Shown: positions 1 to 10,068, counted from the stretch's first letter. The stretch is 64,000 nt of DNA from JBJHBP01 sp050485685 (GCA_050485685.1 JBJHBW010000009.1:37329-101328), one strand, 5' to 3'. A program made the numbers and translations. The notes: generated by a model from the sequence alone, not told the origin.

Positions 1-363
1 GGGACCGGGCTCGGGACCGCAGCCGTCGTCGTGATGGACGAGACCACGTGCATGGTCAGCCTGCTGCGCCGTATCTCGCGCTTTTATTACGCCGAATCCT
101 GTGGACAGTGTACGCCGTGTCGTGAAGGTACCGGCTGGCTGTATCGGATGCTGACCCGCATCACGGAAGGCAAAGGCACAACGAATGACATTCGACTGCT
201 GCTGGAGGTGGCCAACAAAATCGAGGGCCATACCATCTGCGCGCTCGGTGACGCGGCAGCCTGGCCGGTGCAGAGCTTCCTGAAGCACTTCATGCATGAA
301 TTCGAGTACATGGTCGAGCACGGTGGCCGCAGTATCGTTGAGACTCTGAGGACTGCCGCATGA
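1..363 (+). CDS. nuoF: NADH-quinone oxidoreductase subunit F, C-terminal part (5' truncated by window edge)
   Basis: Frame is open from base 1, giving the last 120 residues of NuoF, the NADH-binding flavoprotein subunit of respiratory complex I. The fragment opens in the conserved GTGLGTAAVVVMDE stretch and holds the SCGQCTPCR motif near residue 36, which supplies three cysteines for the N3 [4Fe-4S] cluster. The fourth cysteine is in HTICALGD. The stop overlaps the nuoG start by four bases (ATGA), as expected for a coupled nuo operon. Identity is certain. The FMN and NADH binding parts lie outside the window. Confidence 0.97.
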   Translation, partial: GTGLGTAAVVVMDETTCMVSLLRRISRFYYAESCGQCTPCREGTGWLYRMLTRITEGKGTTNDIRLLLEVANKIEGHTICALGDAAAWPVQSFLKHFMHEFEYMVEHGGRSIVETLRTAA

Positions 364-2582
364 GCGCCGGCGATGACAATACCGTCACGATCGAGGTCAA
401 CGGCGTGCCCATGCAGGCACGCAAGGGCCAGATGCTGATCGAAGTCACTGACGCGGCCGATGTCTATGTGCCGCGCTTCTGCTATCACCGCAAGCTCTCG
501 ATCGCGGCAAACTGCCGCATGTGCCTGGTGGAAGTGGAGAAAGCGCCGAAACCTCTGCCGGCCTGCGCCACGCCCGTGATGGACGGCATGAAAGTGTCCA
601 CGCGTTCCAGGTATGCACTTGCGGCACAGAAGGCGACGATGGAGTTCCTGCTCATCAACCATCCGCTGGACTGTCCGATATGCGACCAGGGCGGTGAATG
701 CGAACTGCAGGATCTTGCCGTCGGCTTCGGCCGCGGCGTTTCGCGCTATACCGATGGAAAGCGTGTCGTAAAGGACAAGAACCTGGGCCCGCTGGTGTCC
801 ACTGACATGACGCGATGCATTCACTGCACGCGCTGTGTGAGGTTCGGTCAGGAGATCGCGGGCATACAGGAACTCGGCACGATCGGACGTGGCGAGAATA
901 TGCAGATCAGTACCTACATCGAACGCAGCGTAGATCATGAGCTGTCCGGCAATATCATCGACCTGTGTCCTGTCGGCGCGCTGAACAACAAGCCTTTCCG
1001 TTTTCGTGCCCGCGCCTGGGAGATGGCTGCGAAACCCATGGTTTCACCGCACGATTGCGCAGTATCCAGCCTCTTTGGCCACACCTTGCGCGGCAAACTG
1101 ATGCGCGTGGTGCCGCGCGACGACGATGCCATCAATGAGACCTGGATTTCCGACCGTGATCGCTTCAGTTGTCACGGCGTCTATGGTCCTGAGCGACTGA
1201 CCGTCCCCATGATCAAGGTGGATCAGGAATGGGCCGAAGTGTCCTGGGGAGAAGCGCTGAGCGCGGCCCGCGATGCTCTGCGTCATGGGACTGCCGACAG
1301 TGGCGACGGCCTGGGTGTGCTGGTATCGCCAAACGCGACCGTTGAGGAAATGTTCCTGCTGGAACGCATTACACGACACCTTGGCAGTCACAATATCGAT
1401 CACCGGCTGCGACGCCGTGACGTTCGCGATCAGGACAACGACCCGCTCTGGCCGTCACTGGGCTGCAGCATCGCGGAGCTTCAGACGCGCGATGGCATTT
1501 TGCTGGTTGGCTCGAATATCCGCGCTGAGGTGCCGATACTGGCGCACCACGTTCGCAAGGCTGCAATGAATGGCGCTGCGATCGGGTTTGTGAATCCGCA
1601 TCCCTGGGAACAACTGTATCCGGTGGCGGCCACGGTGACGACCGAGACAGGCTCTCTCTCGCGGGCGCTGGCTGGTGTGCTGGTGGCAGCGCTGGAGCAG
1701 AGCGGACGCGATGTGCCGGACGAATTCGCCGAAGCCCTGGAGGGCGTAGATACCGACGATGCTGCGCATGCCGCCGCAAGAGTCCTGCTCGGCAGACAGA
1801 ACGCATTGCTGCTGCTGGGTCACATCGCCCAGCGCCATCCGCGATTCACGGAATTGCGAGCGCTGGCTTCAGCGTTGGCGGAGCTGGCCGGTGCCAAGCT
1901 GGGCTATGTGACCGAGGGAGCGAACAGTGCGGGCGCCGCACTGGCCGGGGTGTTGCCACATCGCGGACCGGGTGGCGAGTGGCTCGAGAATCCAGGGCTG
2001 GACGCGGGGGCCATGCTGAGTGCACCGCGCCATGCCTATCTGCTGTTCGGCGTGGAGCCCGAACACGATCTCGCTGATCCCGATCTTGCCGGGCAGGCGC
2101 TGCAGTCCGCGGACAGCGTCGTCTGCATGACTTCATTTGTAACGGATCATCTGCTTGAGTGTGCCGATGTGCTCTTGCCGATAGGCACGCATGCCGAGAC
2201 AGCCGGTACCTATGTCAACGTCGAAGGCAGCTGGCGAAGCTTCGAAGCCGCGGCCGAACCGCTGGGGCAGTCCAGACCCGGCTGGCGCGTGCTGCGCGTG
2301 CTTGGCAACGAACTCGCCCTGCCGGACTGCGAGTACTACAGTAATGCGGAGATCTGCAGCGAACTGCGCGCGGTGCTGGGCGACATCCGTGCCGACAACC
2401 GCTATGAAGGCGCACCGGACCTGAACATGGATACGGCCTCGATATCGCTGGAGGCCGTAGACGTTCCCATGTATTCCGTAGATGCACTGGTGCGTCGCTC
2501 CGCGCCTTTGCAACAGACACGTGCCGCGCAGGCCGCGAACAGGGCGGCAGAGGATGATGCAGAGGAGCGTGCCGCGGGATGA
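360..2582 (+). CDS. nuoG: NADH-quinone oxidoreductase subunit G
   Basis: NuoG, 740 residues, is the large iron-sulfur subunit of the peripheral arm of complex I and carries electrons from NuoE/F towards NuoB/I. The N-terminal ferredoxin-like domain shows the FCYHRKLSIAANCRMCLVE cysteines ([2Fe-2S]). The second domain shows HPLDCPICDQGGECELQD (N5, with a His ligand), and RCIHCTRCVR with a later CPVGAL belongs to N4. The rest is the molybdopterin-oxidoreductase fold without a cofactor. The length is shorter than the ~900 residues of E. coli and similar to alpha- and beta-proteobacterial versions. Four-base overlaps with nuoF and nuoH indicate translational coupling. Confidence 0.97.
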   Translation: MSAGDDNTVTIEVNGVPMQARKGQMLIEVTDAADVYVPRFCYHRKLSIAANCRMCLVEVEKAPKPLPACATPVMDGMKVSTRSRYALAAQKATMEFLLINHPLDCPICDQGGECELQDLAVGFGRGVSRYTDGKRVVKDKNLGPLVSTDMTRCIHCTRCVRFGQEIAGIQELGTIGRGENMQISTYIERSVDHELSGNIIDLCPVGALNNKPFRFRARAWEMAAKPMVSPHDCAVSSLFGHTLRGKLMRVVPRDDDAINETWISDRDRFSCHGVYGPERLTVPMIKVDQEWAEVSWGEALSAARDALRHGTADSGDGLGVLVSPNATVEEMFLLERITRHLGSHNIDHRLRRRDVRDQDNDPLWPSLGCSIAELQTRDGILLVGSNIRAEVPILAHHVRKAAMNGAAIGFVNPHPWEQLYPVAATVTTETGSLSRALAGVLVAALEQSGRDVPDEFAEALEGVDTDDAAHAAARVLLGRQNALLLLGHIAQRHPRFTELRALASALAELAGAKLGYVTEGANSAGAALAGVLPHRGPGGEWLENPGLDAGAMLSAPRHAYLLFGVEPEHDLADPDLAGQALQSADSVVCMTSFVTDHLLECADVLLPIGTHAETAGTYVNVEGSWRSFEAAAEPLGQSRPGWRVLRVLGNELALPDCEYYSNAEICSELRAVLGDIRADNRYEGAPDLNMDTASISLEAVDVPMYSVDALVRRSAPLQQTRAAQAANRAAEDDAEERAAG

Positions 2583-3649
2583 CAGCATGGATCGAGCTGC
2601 TGGAGCCGACGTGGCTGGCCCTGCCGGACATGCTGCGCTACGTGATCGTGACTTTGCTGAAGATCGGCCTGGTCATGGTGCCGCTGATTCTGGCGGTCGC
2701 GTATTTCACGTACTGGGAACGCAAGATCATCGGCTGGATCCAGAATCGCATTGGCCCGAATCGCGTTGGCTGGCGTGGCGTGCTGCAGCCCTTCGCCGAC
2801 GTGATCAAGATGCTGTTCAAGGAGATTGTGGTTCCGAGCAATGCGAACCGCTTCCTGTTCCTGATTGCGCCGCTGTTGTCACTGGTGCCCGCATTCGCGA
2901 TCTGGGCCGCCATACCGTTTACCGGGAATTTCGTCATTGCCAACATCAATGCGGGCCTGCTGTATGTGCTCGCACTCACCGGCGTCGGTGTATACGGAGT
3001 GATCCTGGCTGGCTGGGCGTCGAATTCAAAGTATGCGTTTCTGGGCGCGATGCGCTCCGCCGCGCAGATCGTGGCTTACGAGATCGCGATGGGTTTCGCG
3101 CTGGTGGGCGTCGTGATGGCCAGCGGCAGCCTGAATCTTGGAGACATCGTCAATGCACAGGCCGGCGGCACCATCGCCAGCTGGTTCTGGTTGCCGCTGT
3201 TTCCGCTGTTCGTCGTGTATTTCATTTCCGGCGTAGCCGAAACCAACCGCGCGCCTTTCGATGTGGCGGAAGGTGAGTCCGAGATTGTGGCCGGATTCCA
3301 CGTGGAGTACTCGGGCATTGCTTTCGGCCTGTTCTTTCTCGCCGAATACGCGAACATGATTCTGATTACCGCATTGACGGTGATCTTCTTTCTCGGCGGC
3401 TGGCTGTCGCCGTTCGCCGGTATACCGGGCCTTGAGGGCACTTGGCTCGCAGAACCGGGTTTCTTCTGGTTTGCGGCCAAGATGGTCATCTTCATGTTCT
3501 GCTTCCTGTGGCTGCGCGCGACCTTCCCGCGATACCGCTACGACCAGATCATGCGCCTGGGCTGGAAGGTATTCATTCCGATCACGATCATCTGGATCTT
3601 TGTCGAGGGCGTCATGGTCGTCCTCGAGATCGGGCCCTGGGCGAGCTAG
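2579..3649 (+). CDS. nuoH: NADH-quinone oxidoreductase subunit H
   Basis: NuoH, 356 residues, is the membrane subunit at the junction of the two arms of complex I that forms much of the quinone cavity. Eight or so hydrophobic helices are evident. Family signatures include YWERKIIGWIQNRIGPNRVG near residue 42 and the acidic loop GVAETNRAPFDVAEGESEIVAGF near residue 220. It starts with ATGA overlapping the nuoG stop. Its length is normal for the family and nothing is missing. Confidence 0.97.
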   Translation: MTAWIELLEPTWLALPDMLRYVIVTLLKIGLVMVPLILAVAYFTYWERKIIGWIQNRIGPNRVGWRGVLQPFADVIKMLFKEIVVPSNANRFLFLIAPLLSLVPAFAIWAAIPFTGNFVIANINAGLLYVLALTGVGVYGVILAGWASNSKYAFLGAMRSAAQIVAYEIAMGFALVGVVMASGSLNLGDIVNAQAGGTIASWFWLPLFPLFVVYFISGVAETNRAPFDVAEGESEIVAGFHVEYSGIAFGLFFLAEYANMILITALTVIFFLGGWLSPFAGIPGLEGTWLAEPGFFWFAAKMVIFMFCFLWLRATFPRYRYDQIMRLGWKVFIPITIIWIFVEGVMVVLEIGPWAS

Positions 3650-3663
3650 GAGGGCGCGACAGG

Positions 3664-4143
3664 ATGAAACATCTGATCAAGACGCTGTTGATGACCGAGC
3701 TGCTGAAGGGGCTGCGACTCACGTTCCGCAATCTGTTCGTCAGAAAGGTCACCGTTTTCTATCCGGAGGAGAAGACGCCGCAGTCGCCGCGCTTCCGCGG
3801 CCTGCATGCATTGCGCCGCTATCCGAACGGCGAGGAGCGCTGCATCGCGTGCAAGTTGTGCGAAGCCGTGTGCCCGGCGCTGGCGATCACGATCGAATCC
3901 GACATAGGCCCGGATGGCACCCGGCGAACCTCGCGCTACGACATCGACCTGTTCAAGTGCATCTACTGCGGTTTCTGCGAAGAGGCGTGCCCTGTGGATG
4001 CGATCGTTGAAACGCGCATTCACGAATATCACATGGAAACGCGCGGCGAGAACATCATGACCAAGGACAAGCTGCTCGCGGTGGGCGACAAGTACGAAGC
4101 CATGATCGCAGCGGACAAGGCGGCGGACGCGGAATATCGATGA
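3664..4143 (+). CDS. nuoI: NADH-quinone oxidoreductase subunit I
   Basis: NuoI, 159 residues, is the two-[4Fe-4S] ferredoxin subunit (N6a/N6b) that passes electrons to NuoB. Two CxxCxxCxxxCP motifs are clear: CIACKLCEAVCP near residue 60 and CIYCGFCEEACP near residue 99. An upstream in-frame extension exists, but the ATG at 3664 is chosen because AGGAGGG (3648-3654, overlapping the nuoH stop) sits nine bases before it and the resulting N-terminus matches NuoI. It overlaps nuoJ by four bases. Confidence 0.96.
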   Translation: MKHLIKTLLMTELLKGLRLTFRNLFVRKVTVFYPEEKTPQSPRFRGLHALRRYPNGEERCIACKLCEAVCPALAITIESDIGPDGTRRTSRYDIDLFKCIYCGFCEEACPVDAIVETRIHEYHMETRGENIMTKDKLLAVGDKYEAMIAADKAADAEYR

Positions 4144-4793
4144 TAGGTACCGTGCTTTTCTACAGTTTCGCCGCAGTGCTGGTGCTGGCCGCCATCGGCG
4201 TCATCACCTCGCGCAACCCGGTGCACTCGGCGCTGTATCTGGTGCTGGCGTTCGTGCAGAGCGCCGCGCTGTGGCTGCTGCTGGAGGCCGAGTTTCTCGC
4301 CATCGTGCTGGTGCTGGTCTATGTGGGCGCCGTCATGGTGCTTTTCCTGTTCGTCGTGATGATGCTGGATATCAATGTGGCCAGCGTGCGGCAGGGGTTC
4401 GCTCGCTACGCACCCGTAGGCGGATTGATCGCGCTGATCGTCGTGGTGCAGATCGCCTACGTGTTCCGCTTCCGCGCCGAAGGCACGCCGTTGACCGCGG
4501 TGCCGGAGCCGCGCCCGGCCGATTACAGCAACACACGCGAGCTCGGCCTGCTGCTGTATACGGAGCATGTCTATGCATTCGAACTGGCCGCCATGCTGCT
4601 GCTGCTCGCCATCGTTGCGGCGATCACGCTGACCATGCGCAAGCGCGCGGGGCTGAAAGCGCAGGATGTGGCGAAGCAGGTGGCAGTGAAGCGCGAAGAC
4701 AGGGTGCGGCTGGTGAAAGTCGATCCGGTTCGACGTGGCGGTACAGGCCAGGGCACCGACGCGGACTCTGACGGTGCGGAGCACGGCCGATGA
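4140..4793 (+). CDS. nuoJ: NADH-quinone oxidoreductase subunit J
   Basis: NuoJ, 217 residues, is a membrane subunit of complex I whose third helix (containing VLVYVGAVMVLFLFVVMML) undergoes the pi-bulge rotation during coupling. Five hydrophobic segments are seen, followed by a cytoplasmic tail of about 55 residues rich in K, R, D and E. The start overlaps the nuoI stop, and the stop overlaps the nuoK start. Length is close to the family norm of ~170-220. Confidence 0.95.
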   Translation: MIGTVLFYSFAAVLVLAAIGVITSRNPVHSALYLVLAFVQSAALWLLLEAEFLAIVLVLVYVGAVMVLFLFVVMMLDINVASVRQGFARYAPVGGLIALIVVVQIAYVFRFRAEGTPLTAVPEPRPADYSNTRELGLLLYTEHVYAFELAAMLLLLAIVAAITLTMRKRAGLKAQDVAKQVAVKREDRVRLVKVDPVRRGGTGQGTDADSDGAEHGR

Positions 4794-5095
4794 TCACAAT
4801 AGAACACTATCTGGTGCTGGCCGCGATTCTGTTCAGCCTGAGCCTGGCCGGCATTTTCATCAATCGCAAGAACGTGATTCTGCTGTTGATGTGCATAGAG
4901 CTGATGCTGCTGTCGGTGAACTTCAACTTCATCGCGTTCTCGCGAATGCTGGATGACGCGCTGGGGCAGGTGTTCGTGTTCTTCATCCTGACCGTGGCCG
5001 CTGCCGAGGCGGCGATCGGTCTGGCCATCCTCGTCGTGCTGTTCCGCAACCTGCGGACCATCAACGTCGACGACCTTGATGCACTGAAGGGGTAG
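4790..5095 (+). CDS. nuoK: NADH-quinone oxidoreductase subunit K
   Basis: NuoK, 101 residues, is a three-helix membrane subunit of complex I. The conserved buried glutamates needed for proton transfer are present in LLMCIELMLLSVNFNF and in the third helix (TVAAAEAAIGLAIL). It overlaps nuoJ by four bases and is followed after two bases by nuoL. Confidence 0.96.
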   Translation: MITIEHYLVLAAILFSLSLAGIFINRKNVILLLMCIELMLLSVNFNFIAFSRMLDDALGQVFVFFILTVAAAEAAIGLAILVVLFRNLRTINVDDLDALKG

Positions 5096-5097
5096 GC

Positions 5098-7056
5098 GTG
5101 GAGGCGGTATATCTTTCCATCGTGCTCGCGCCATTGATCGCGGCAATCATCGCGGGCCTCGGGGGCGCGAAGATCGGGCGGGGCGGGGCGCACTGGGTGA
5201 CCATCATCGGTGTATCCATTTCGTTCGTGCTGTCGCTGCTGGTCTTCAAGGACGTGGTCTTCGATGGCGCTGAGGTCTATAACGCCACGCTGTACCAGTG
5301 GGCCGTGGTCGGCGACTTCAGCCTGGAAATCGGCTTTCTCGTCGACAGCCTGACGGCACTGATGATCTGCGTGGTCACGTTCGTGTCGCTGGCCGTGCAC
5401 GTCTACACGATAGGCTACATGCACGACGACCCCGGCTATCAGCGCTTTTTCAGCTACATCTCGCTGTTCACGTTCGCGATGCTGATGCTCGTGATGTCGA
5501 ACAACTTCCTCCAGCTGTTCTTCGGCTGGGAAGCGGTGGGTGTGGTGTCGTACCTGCTGATCGGCTTCTGGTTCAAGCGCCCCACCGCGATCTTCGCGAA
5601 CATGAAGGCGTTTCTGGTCAATCGTGTGGGTGACTTCGGTTTCCTGCTCGGCATCGCGATCATCTTCTGGTACACCGGTTCCCTGGCCTACACGGATGCG
5701 TTCGCGAACGCCGAGTCCATGGCCGGGCAGACCATGGAGATCTTCCACGGCAGCGCCTGGTCCGTGCTGACCGTGGCCTGCATCTGCCTGTTCATCGGCG
5801 CGATGGGCAAGAGCGCCCAGGTGCCGCTGCATGTGTGGCTGCCGGATTCGATGGAAGGCCCGACGCCGATCTCGGCACTGATTCACGCGGCGACCATGGT
5901 CACGGCCGGCATCTTCATGGTCGCGCGCATGTCGCCGATGTTCGAGTTCTCGGTGGTCGCGCTGAGCGTGGTGCTGGTGATTGGTGCGACCACGGCGCTG
6001 TTCATGGGCCTGCTCGGCATCGTGCAGCAGGACATCAAGCGTGTGGTGGCCTATTCGACGCTGTCGCAGCTCGGGTACATGACGGTGGCCCTGGGCGCCT
6101 CGGCCTATGCGGCCGGCATCTTCCACCTCGGCACCCACGCGTTCTTCAAGGCGCTGCTGTTCCTGGCGGCGGGTTCGGTGATCATCGCGATGCATCACGA
6201 GCAGGACATCCGCAAGATGGGCGGGCTGCGCAAGTACCTGCCGATCACGTACTGGACCTTCCTGATCGGTACGCTGGCGCTGATCGGCTTTCCGGGGCTC
6301 TCAGGGTTCTTCTCCAAGGACGCGCTGATCGAGGCGGTCGCGCTGTCGACGATTCCGGGTGCGCGCTTCGCGTTCTGGTGCGTGCTGATCGGCGTGTTCG
6401 TCACGGCGCTGTACAGCTTCAGGCTGCTGTTCGTCGTGTTCCATGGCACCGAGCGCATGGATCCGCACGCCCGCGAGCATCTGCATGAAACCCCGGCCGT
6501 CGTGACCGGTCCGCTGATTGCGCTGGCCGTGCCGTCGGTCATCGTCGGCTGGCTGGCCATAGACCCGCTGCTGTTCGGCGGCTTCTTCGCCGATGCGATT
6601 TTCGTGCGCCCGGAGAACGATGTGCTCGTCCAGCTTGGCGCCGATTTTCACGGGCCGGGCGCGTTCGTGCTGCATGCGTTCACGCATTCGCCGGCGCTGT
6701 ATCTGGCCGCCGCCGGTGCTGCCACGGCCTGGTTCCTGTATCTGAAGCGCCCGGATATTCCCGCCGCGCTGGAGCAGCGTTTCGCCGGACTGCATCGCGT
6801 GCTGATGGAAAAGTACTACTTCGACTGGTTCAACGAGAACGTGATCGCGCGCGGTACCCGGGCGCTGGGCAGTGCGCTGTGGCGTGTCGGTGATCAGGCG
6901 ATCATCGATGGCGGGCTGGTCAATGGAACCGCAAAGAGCGTGGGCGTGCTGTCCGGCGTGATGCGCCGGCTGCAGTCCGGTTATCTGCACCACTATGCCT
7001 TCGCGATGGTGATTGCGCTGGTCGTGCTGGTTGGCTGGTTCGTGCTGAGGTCGTGA
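5098..7056 (+). CDS. nuoL: NADH-quinone oxidoreductase subunit L
   Basis: NuoL, 652 residues, is the distal antiporter-like proton pump of complex I, ending in a long lateral helix and a final membrane segment. It starts with GTG two bases after the nuoK stop. Signatures include NNFLQLFFGWEAVGVVSYLLIGFW, the lysine- and histidine-containing VPLHVWLPDSMEGPTPISALIHAATMV, and HAFFKALLFLAAGSVI. Length and architecture are normal. The stop overlaps the GTG of nuoM (GTGA). Confidence 0.97.
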   Translation: MEAVYLSIVLAPLIAAIIAGLGGAKIGRGGAHWVTIIGVSISFVLSLLVFKDVVFDGAEVYNATLYQWAVVGDFSLEIGFLVDSLTALMICVVTFVSLAVHVYTIGYMHDDPGYQRFFSYISLFTFAMLMLVMSNNFLQLFFGWEAVGVVSYLLIGFWFKRPTAIFANMKAFLVNRVGDFGFLLGIAIIFWYTGSLAYTDAFANAESMAGQTMEIFHGSAWSVLTVACICLFIGAMGKSAQVPLHVWLPDSMEGPTPISALIHAATMVTAGIFMVARMSPMFEFSVVALSVVLVIGATTALFMGLLGIVQQDIKRVVAYSTLSQLGYMTVALGASAYAAGIFHLGTHAFFKALLFLAAGSVIIAMHHEQDIRKMGGLRKYLPITYWTFLIGTLALIGFPGLSGFFSKDALIEAVALSTIPGARFAFWCVLIGVFVTALYSFRLLFVVFHGTERMDPHAREHLHETPAVVTGPLIALAVPSVIVGWLAIDPLLFGGFFADAIFVRPENDVLVQLGADFHGPGAFVLHAFTHSPALYLAAAGAATAWFLYLKRPDIPAALEQRFAGLHRVLMEKYYFDWFNENVIARGTRALGSALWRVGDQAIIDGGLVNGTAKSVGVLSGVMRRLQSGYLHHYAFAMVIALVVLVGWFVLRS

Positions 7057-8564
7057 GCGTGGATTTTCCGATACTCAGCACTCTGATCTGGCTGCCCATC
7101 GTGTCCGCGGTGGTCGTGATGCTGCTCGGCTCCGGTGAGCGGGCGCAGCTGGGCAGGCAGGTGGCGCTGGTCGCGTCGCTGGCCACGTTCGTGATCAGTA
7201 TTCCGCTGTTCACGCAGTTCGACAGCGGCACGGCCGCGATGCAGTTCGTGGAGCAGGTGCGCTGGATAGGCGCGCTGAACGTCTACTACCACCTCGGCGT
7301 GGACGGCATCTCCATGCCGCTGATCCTGCTCACCACGCTGCTCACGCCGTTCGTCGTGATCGCCGGCTGGAAGGTCATCGAGGTCAAGCCGGCGCAGTAC
7401 TTCGCGGCCTTCCTGATGCTGGAAGGCATGATGATAGGCGTATTCGCGGCGCTGGACGGCCTGCTGTTCTACGTGTTCTGGGAGGCCATGCTGATACCGA
7501 TGTTCATCATCATCGGTGTCTGGGGCGGCGCGCGGCGTGTGTACGCGACGATCAAGTTCTTCCTGTACACGTTCCTGGGCTCGGTGTTCATGCTGATCGC
7601 ACTGATCTACCTGTACATGCAGAGCGGCAGTTACTCCATTCTCGGCTTTCACGCGCTGCCGCTGGGCGCGCTGGAGCAGACGCTGATCTTCCTCGCGTTC
7701 TTTGCAGCGTTCGCGGTCAAGGTGCCGATGTGGCCGGTGCATACCTGGCTGCCGGATGCCCACGTGGAGGCGCCTACCGGCGGCTCGGTGATTCTGGCGG
7801 CGATTCTGCTGAAGATGGGCGGCTACGGTTTCCTGCGCTTCAGCCTGCCGATCACACCGGATGCCAGCCAGAGTCTGGCCTGGCTGGTGATTACGCTGTC
7901 GCTGGTGGCCATCGTCTATATCGCGTTCGTTGCCATCGCGCAGCGCGACATGAAGAAGCTGATCGCCTATTCATCGATTGCCCACATGGGCTTTGCGACA
8001 CTGGGCTTCTTCGTGATCTTCATGATCGTCGCCAATGGCGGCACCGGCGGGGTGCTGGCGCTGCAGGGCGGCATGATGCAGATGATTTCGCACGGCCTGA
8101 TCTCCGGCGCGCTGTTTCTGTGCGTGGGCGTGATGTACGACCGCCTGCACAGTCGCGAGATCAGCGCCTACGGCGGCGTCGCGAACACGATGCCGAAGTT
8201 CGCCGCGCTGATGGTGCTGTTCGCGATGGCCAATGCGGGCCTGCCGGGTACGTCCGGATTCGTCGGTGAATTCTTCGTGATTCTCGCCAGCCTGCAGGCG
8301 AACTTCTGGATTGCCGCGCTGGCGGCCACGATTCTGATTCTCGGCGCGGCCTACACACTGTGGCTGGTCAAACGCGTGCTGTACGGCGAGGTGGCCAATG
8401 ACGGTGTCGCGTCGATGAAGGACGTGGACGCACGTGAATTCTGGATGCTGGCCGTCCTCGGCGCGCTGGTGCTGCTGCTGGGCATCTGGCCGGCGCCGCT
8501 GATTGAAGTCATGGACGTGACGCTGACCGAGCTGCTCGCGCATGTCATGCAGTCGAAACTATAG
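7053..8564 (+). CDS. nuoM: NADH-quinone oxidoreductase subunit M
   Basis: NuoM, 503 residues, is the second antiporter-like proton-pumping subunit of complex I. About fourteen helices are predicted by eye. Conserved stretches are FYVFWEAMLIPMFIIIGVWGG (key Glu) and VPMWPVHTWLPDAHVEAPTGGSV, with the essential lysines in helices 7, 8 and 12. The start is GTG overlapping the nuoL stop. A 15-base gap separates it from nuoN. Confidence 0.97.
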   Translation: MSVDFPILSTLIWLPIVSAVVVMLLGSGERAQLGRQVALVASLATFVISIPLFTQFDSGTAAMQFVEQVRWIGALNVYYHLGVDGISMPLILLTTLLTPFVVIAGWKVIEVKPAQYFAAFLMLEGMMIGVFAALDGLLFYVFWEAMLIPMFIIIGVWGGARRVYATIKFFLYTFLGSVFMLIALIYLYMQSGSYSILGFHALPLGALEQTLIFLAFFAAFAVKVPMWPVHTWLPDAHVEAPTGGSVILAAILLKMGGYGFLRFSLPITPDASQSLAWLVITLSLVAIVYIAFVAIAQRDMKKLIAYSSIAHMGFATLGFFVIFMIVANGGTGGVLALQGGMMQMISHGLISGALFLCVGVMYDRLHSREISAYGGVANTMPKFAALMVLFAMANAGLPGTSGFVGEFFVILASLQANFWIAALAATILILGAAYTLWLVKRVLYGEVANDGVASMKDVDAREFWMLAVLGALVLLLGIWPAPLIEVMDVTLTELLAHVMQSKL

Positions 8565-8579
8565 GGAATCGCGACCATC

Positions 8580-10004
8580 ATGCCGAACCTGAGCCTGGCC
8601 GCACCGGAGATCTTTCTCGCCACCGCAATCTGCGTTGTGCTGCTGGTGGACGTGTTTCTGCGTCAGGAGCAGCGCCATATCACCTATACGCTGTCCATGC
8701 TGGCGCTGGTCGGCAGTGCGGCGTTCTCGGCCTGGTTCGCGGTGGATCAGTCGGCGACCACGTTCAGTGAAAGCTATGTCGCCGACCCCGCCGGCAATGC
8801 GCTGAAGATGTTCGCGTATCTGATTGTTGCGATCGTGTTTCTTTATTCGCGTGATTATCTGAAGGCGACGGGCCTGTACAAGGGCGAGTTCTTCGTGCTC
8901 GGGCTGTTCGGGCTACTCGGCATCATGGTCATGATATCGGCGAACAACCTGCTGATCATGTATCTGGGCCTGGAGCTGCTGGCACTGTCGCTGTACACGC
9001 TGGTTGCGTTCAATCGTGAGTCCAGGACCGCGGCCGAATCGGCGATGAAGTATTTCGTACTCGGTGCGATTGCGTCGGGCATGCTGCTGTACGGCATTTC
9101 ACTGCTGTATGGCCTGACCGGCACGATAGAGCTGCCTGAGCTCGCCGCCGCACTTGCGGCCCCTGACGGCGTTACCGTGCCGATACTGCTGGCGCTCGCG
9201 TTCGTCATTGTCGGCGTCGCGTTCAAGTTCGGTGCGGTGCCGTTTCATATGTGGCTGCCCGATGTCTATCAGGGCTCGCCCAGCGCGGTCGCGCTGTATG
9301 TGGGCTCGGCGCCAAAGATCGCCGCGTTCGCACTGACCTGGCGTGTGCTGGCCGAGGGGCTGGGCCCGTTGCATCCGGGCTGGCAGGACATGCTGATCGT
9401 TCTCGCAGTGTTGTCGCTGGCGATCGGCAACATCGTTGCGATCGCACAGACCAATCTCAAGCGCATGCTCGGCTACTCGACGATCTCGCACGTCGGTTTC
9501 ATTCTGCTGGGCTTCATCGCCGGCACGCCGCAGGGCCTGCAGGCTGCGATGTTCTACACGTTCGCGTATGTACTGATGGCGACCGCCGCTTTCGGCATGA
9601 TCATACTGCTGAGCCGGCAGGGCTTTGAGGCGGAGAACCTCGATGACTTCAAGGGACTGAACCAGCGCAGCCCGTGGTTCGCGCTGATCATGCTGATGAT
9701 CATGGTGAGCATGGCCGGCGTGCCGCCGTGGATAGGCTTCCACGCCAAGCTGCTCGTGCTGACATCGGTGGTTGAAGCAGGCCTTCTCTGGCTTGCGATC
9801 ACCGGCGTGATTTTCGCTGTGATCGGTGCGTACTACTACCTGCGTGTGATCTGGTACATGTATTTCGCCGATGCCGAGGATCGCACGCCGCTGGCGGCTC
9901 CGCGTGACATGCAGGTCGTGCTCAGCGTCAATGGTCTGGGTCTGCTGGCGCTGGGATTCGTGCCGGGCATTCTGCTGGACCTCTGCATTCGGTTATTGAG
10001 CTAG
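8580..10004 (+). CDS. nuoN: NADH-quinone oxidoreductase subunit N
   Basis: NuoN, 474 residues, is the third antiporter-like proton channel of complex I and the last gene of the nuo operon. It shows NNLLIMYLGLELLALSLYTLVAF, the VPFHMWLPDVYQGSPSAV signature, and the lysine-bearing LKRMLGYSTISHVGF segment. No clear intrinsic terminator follows. A separate promoter and a tRNA gene begin within 70-110 bases. Confidence 0.96.
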   Translation: MPNLSLAAPEIFLATAICVVLLVDVFLRQEQRHITYTLSMLALVGSAAFSAWFAVDQSATTFSESYVADPAGNALKMFAYLIVAIVFLYSRDYLKATGLYKGEFFVLGLFGLLGIMVMISANNLLIMYLGLELLALSLYTLVAFNRESRTAAESAMKYFVLGAIASGMLLYGISLLYGLTGTIELPELAAALAAPDGVTVPILLALAFVIVGVAFKFGAVPFHMWLPDVYQGSPSAVALYVGSAPKIAAFALTWRVLAEGLGPLHPGWQDMLIVLAVLSLAIGNIVAIAQTNLKRMLGYSTISHVGFILLGFIAGTPQGLQAAMFYTFAYVLMATAAFGMIILLSRQGFEAENLDDFKGLNQRSPWFALIMLMIMVSMAGVPPWIGFHAKLLVLTSVVEAGLLWLAITGVIFAVIGAYYYLRVIWYMYFADAEDRTPLAAPRDMQVVLSVNGLGLLALGFVPGILLDLCIRLLS

Positions 10005-10068
10005 CGCTGTGCCGGAACCGGGCCTGTCCGCTGCCCGTCACGGTGCCTGCATTCACGTTGTCAAGCTG

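Noticed and set aside
4807..6198. 463-residue minus-strand frame opposite nuoK/nuoL
   Set aside because: It lies wholly opposite two clear genes and is composed mostly of His, Arg, Gln and Glu, the usual antisense bias in high-GC DNA.
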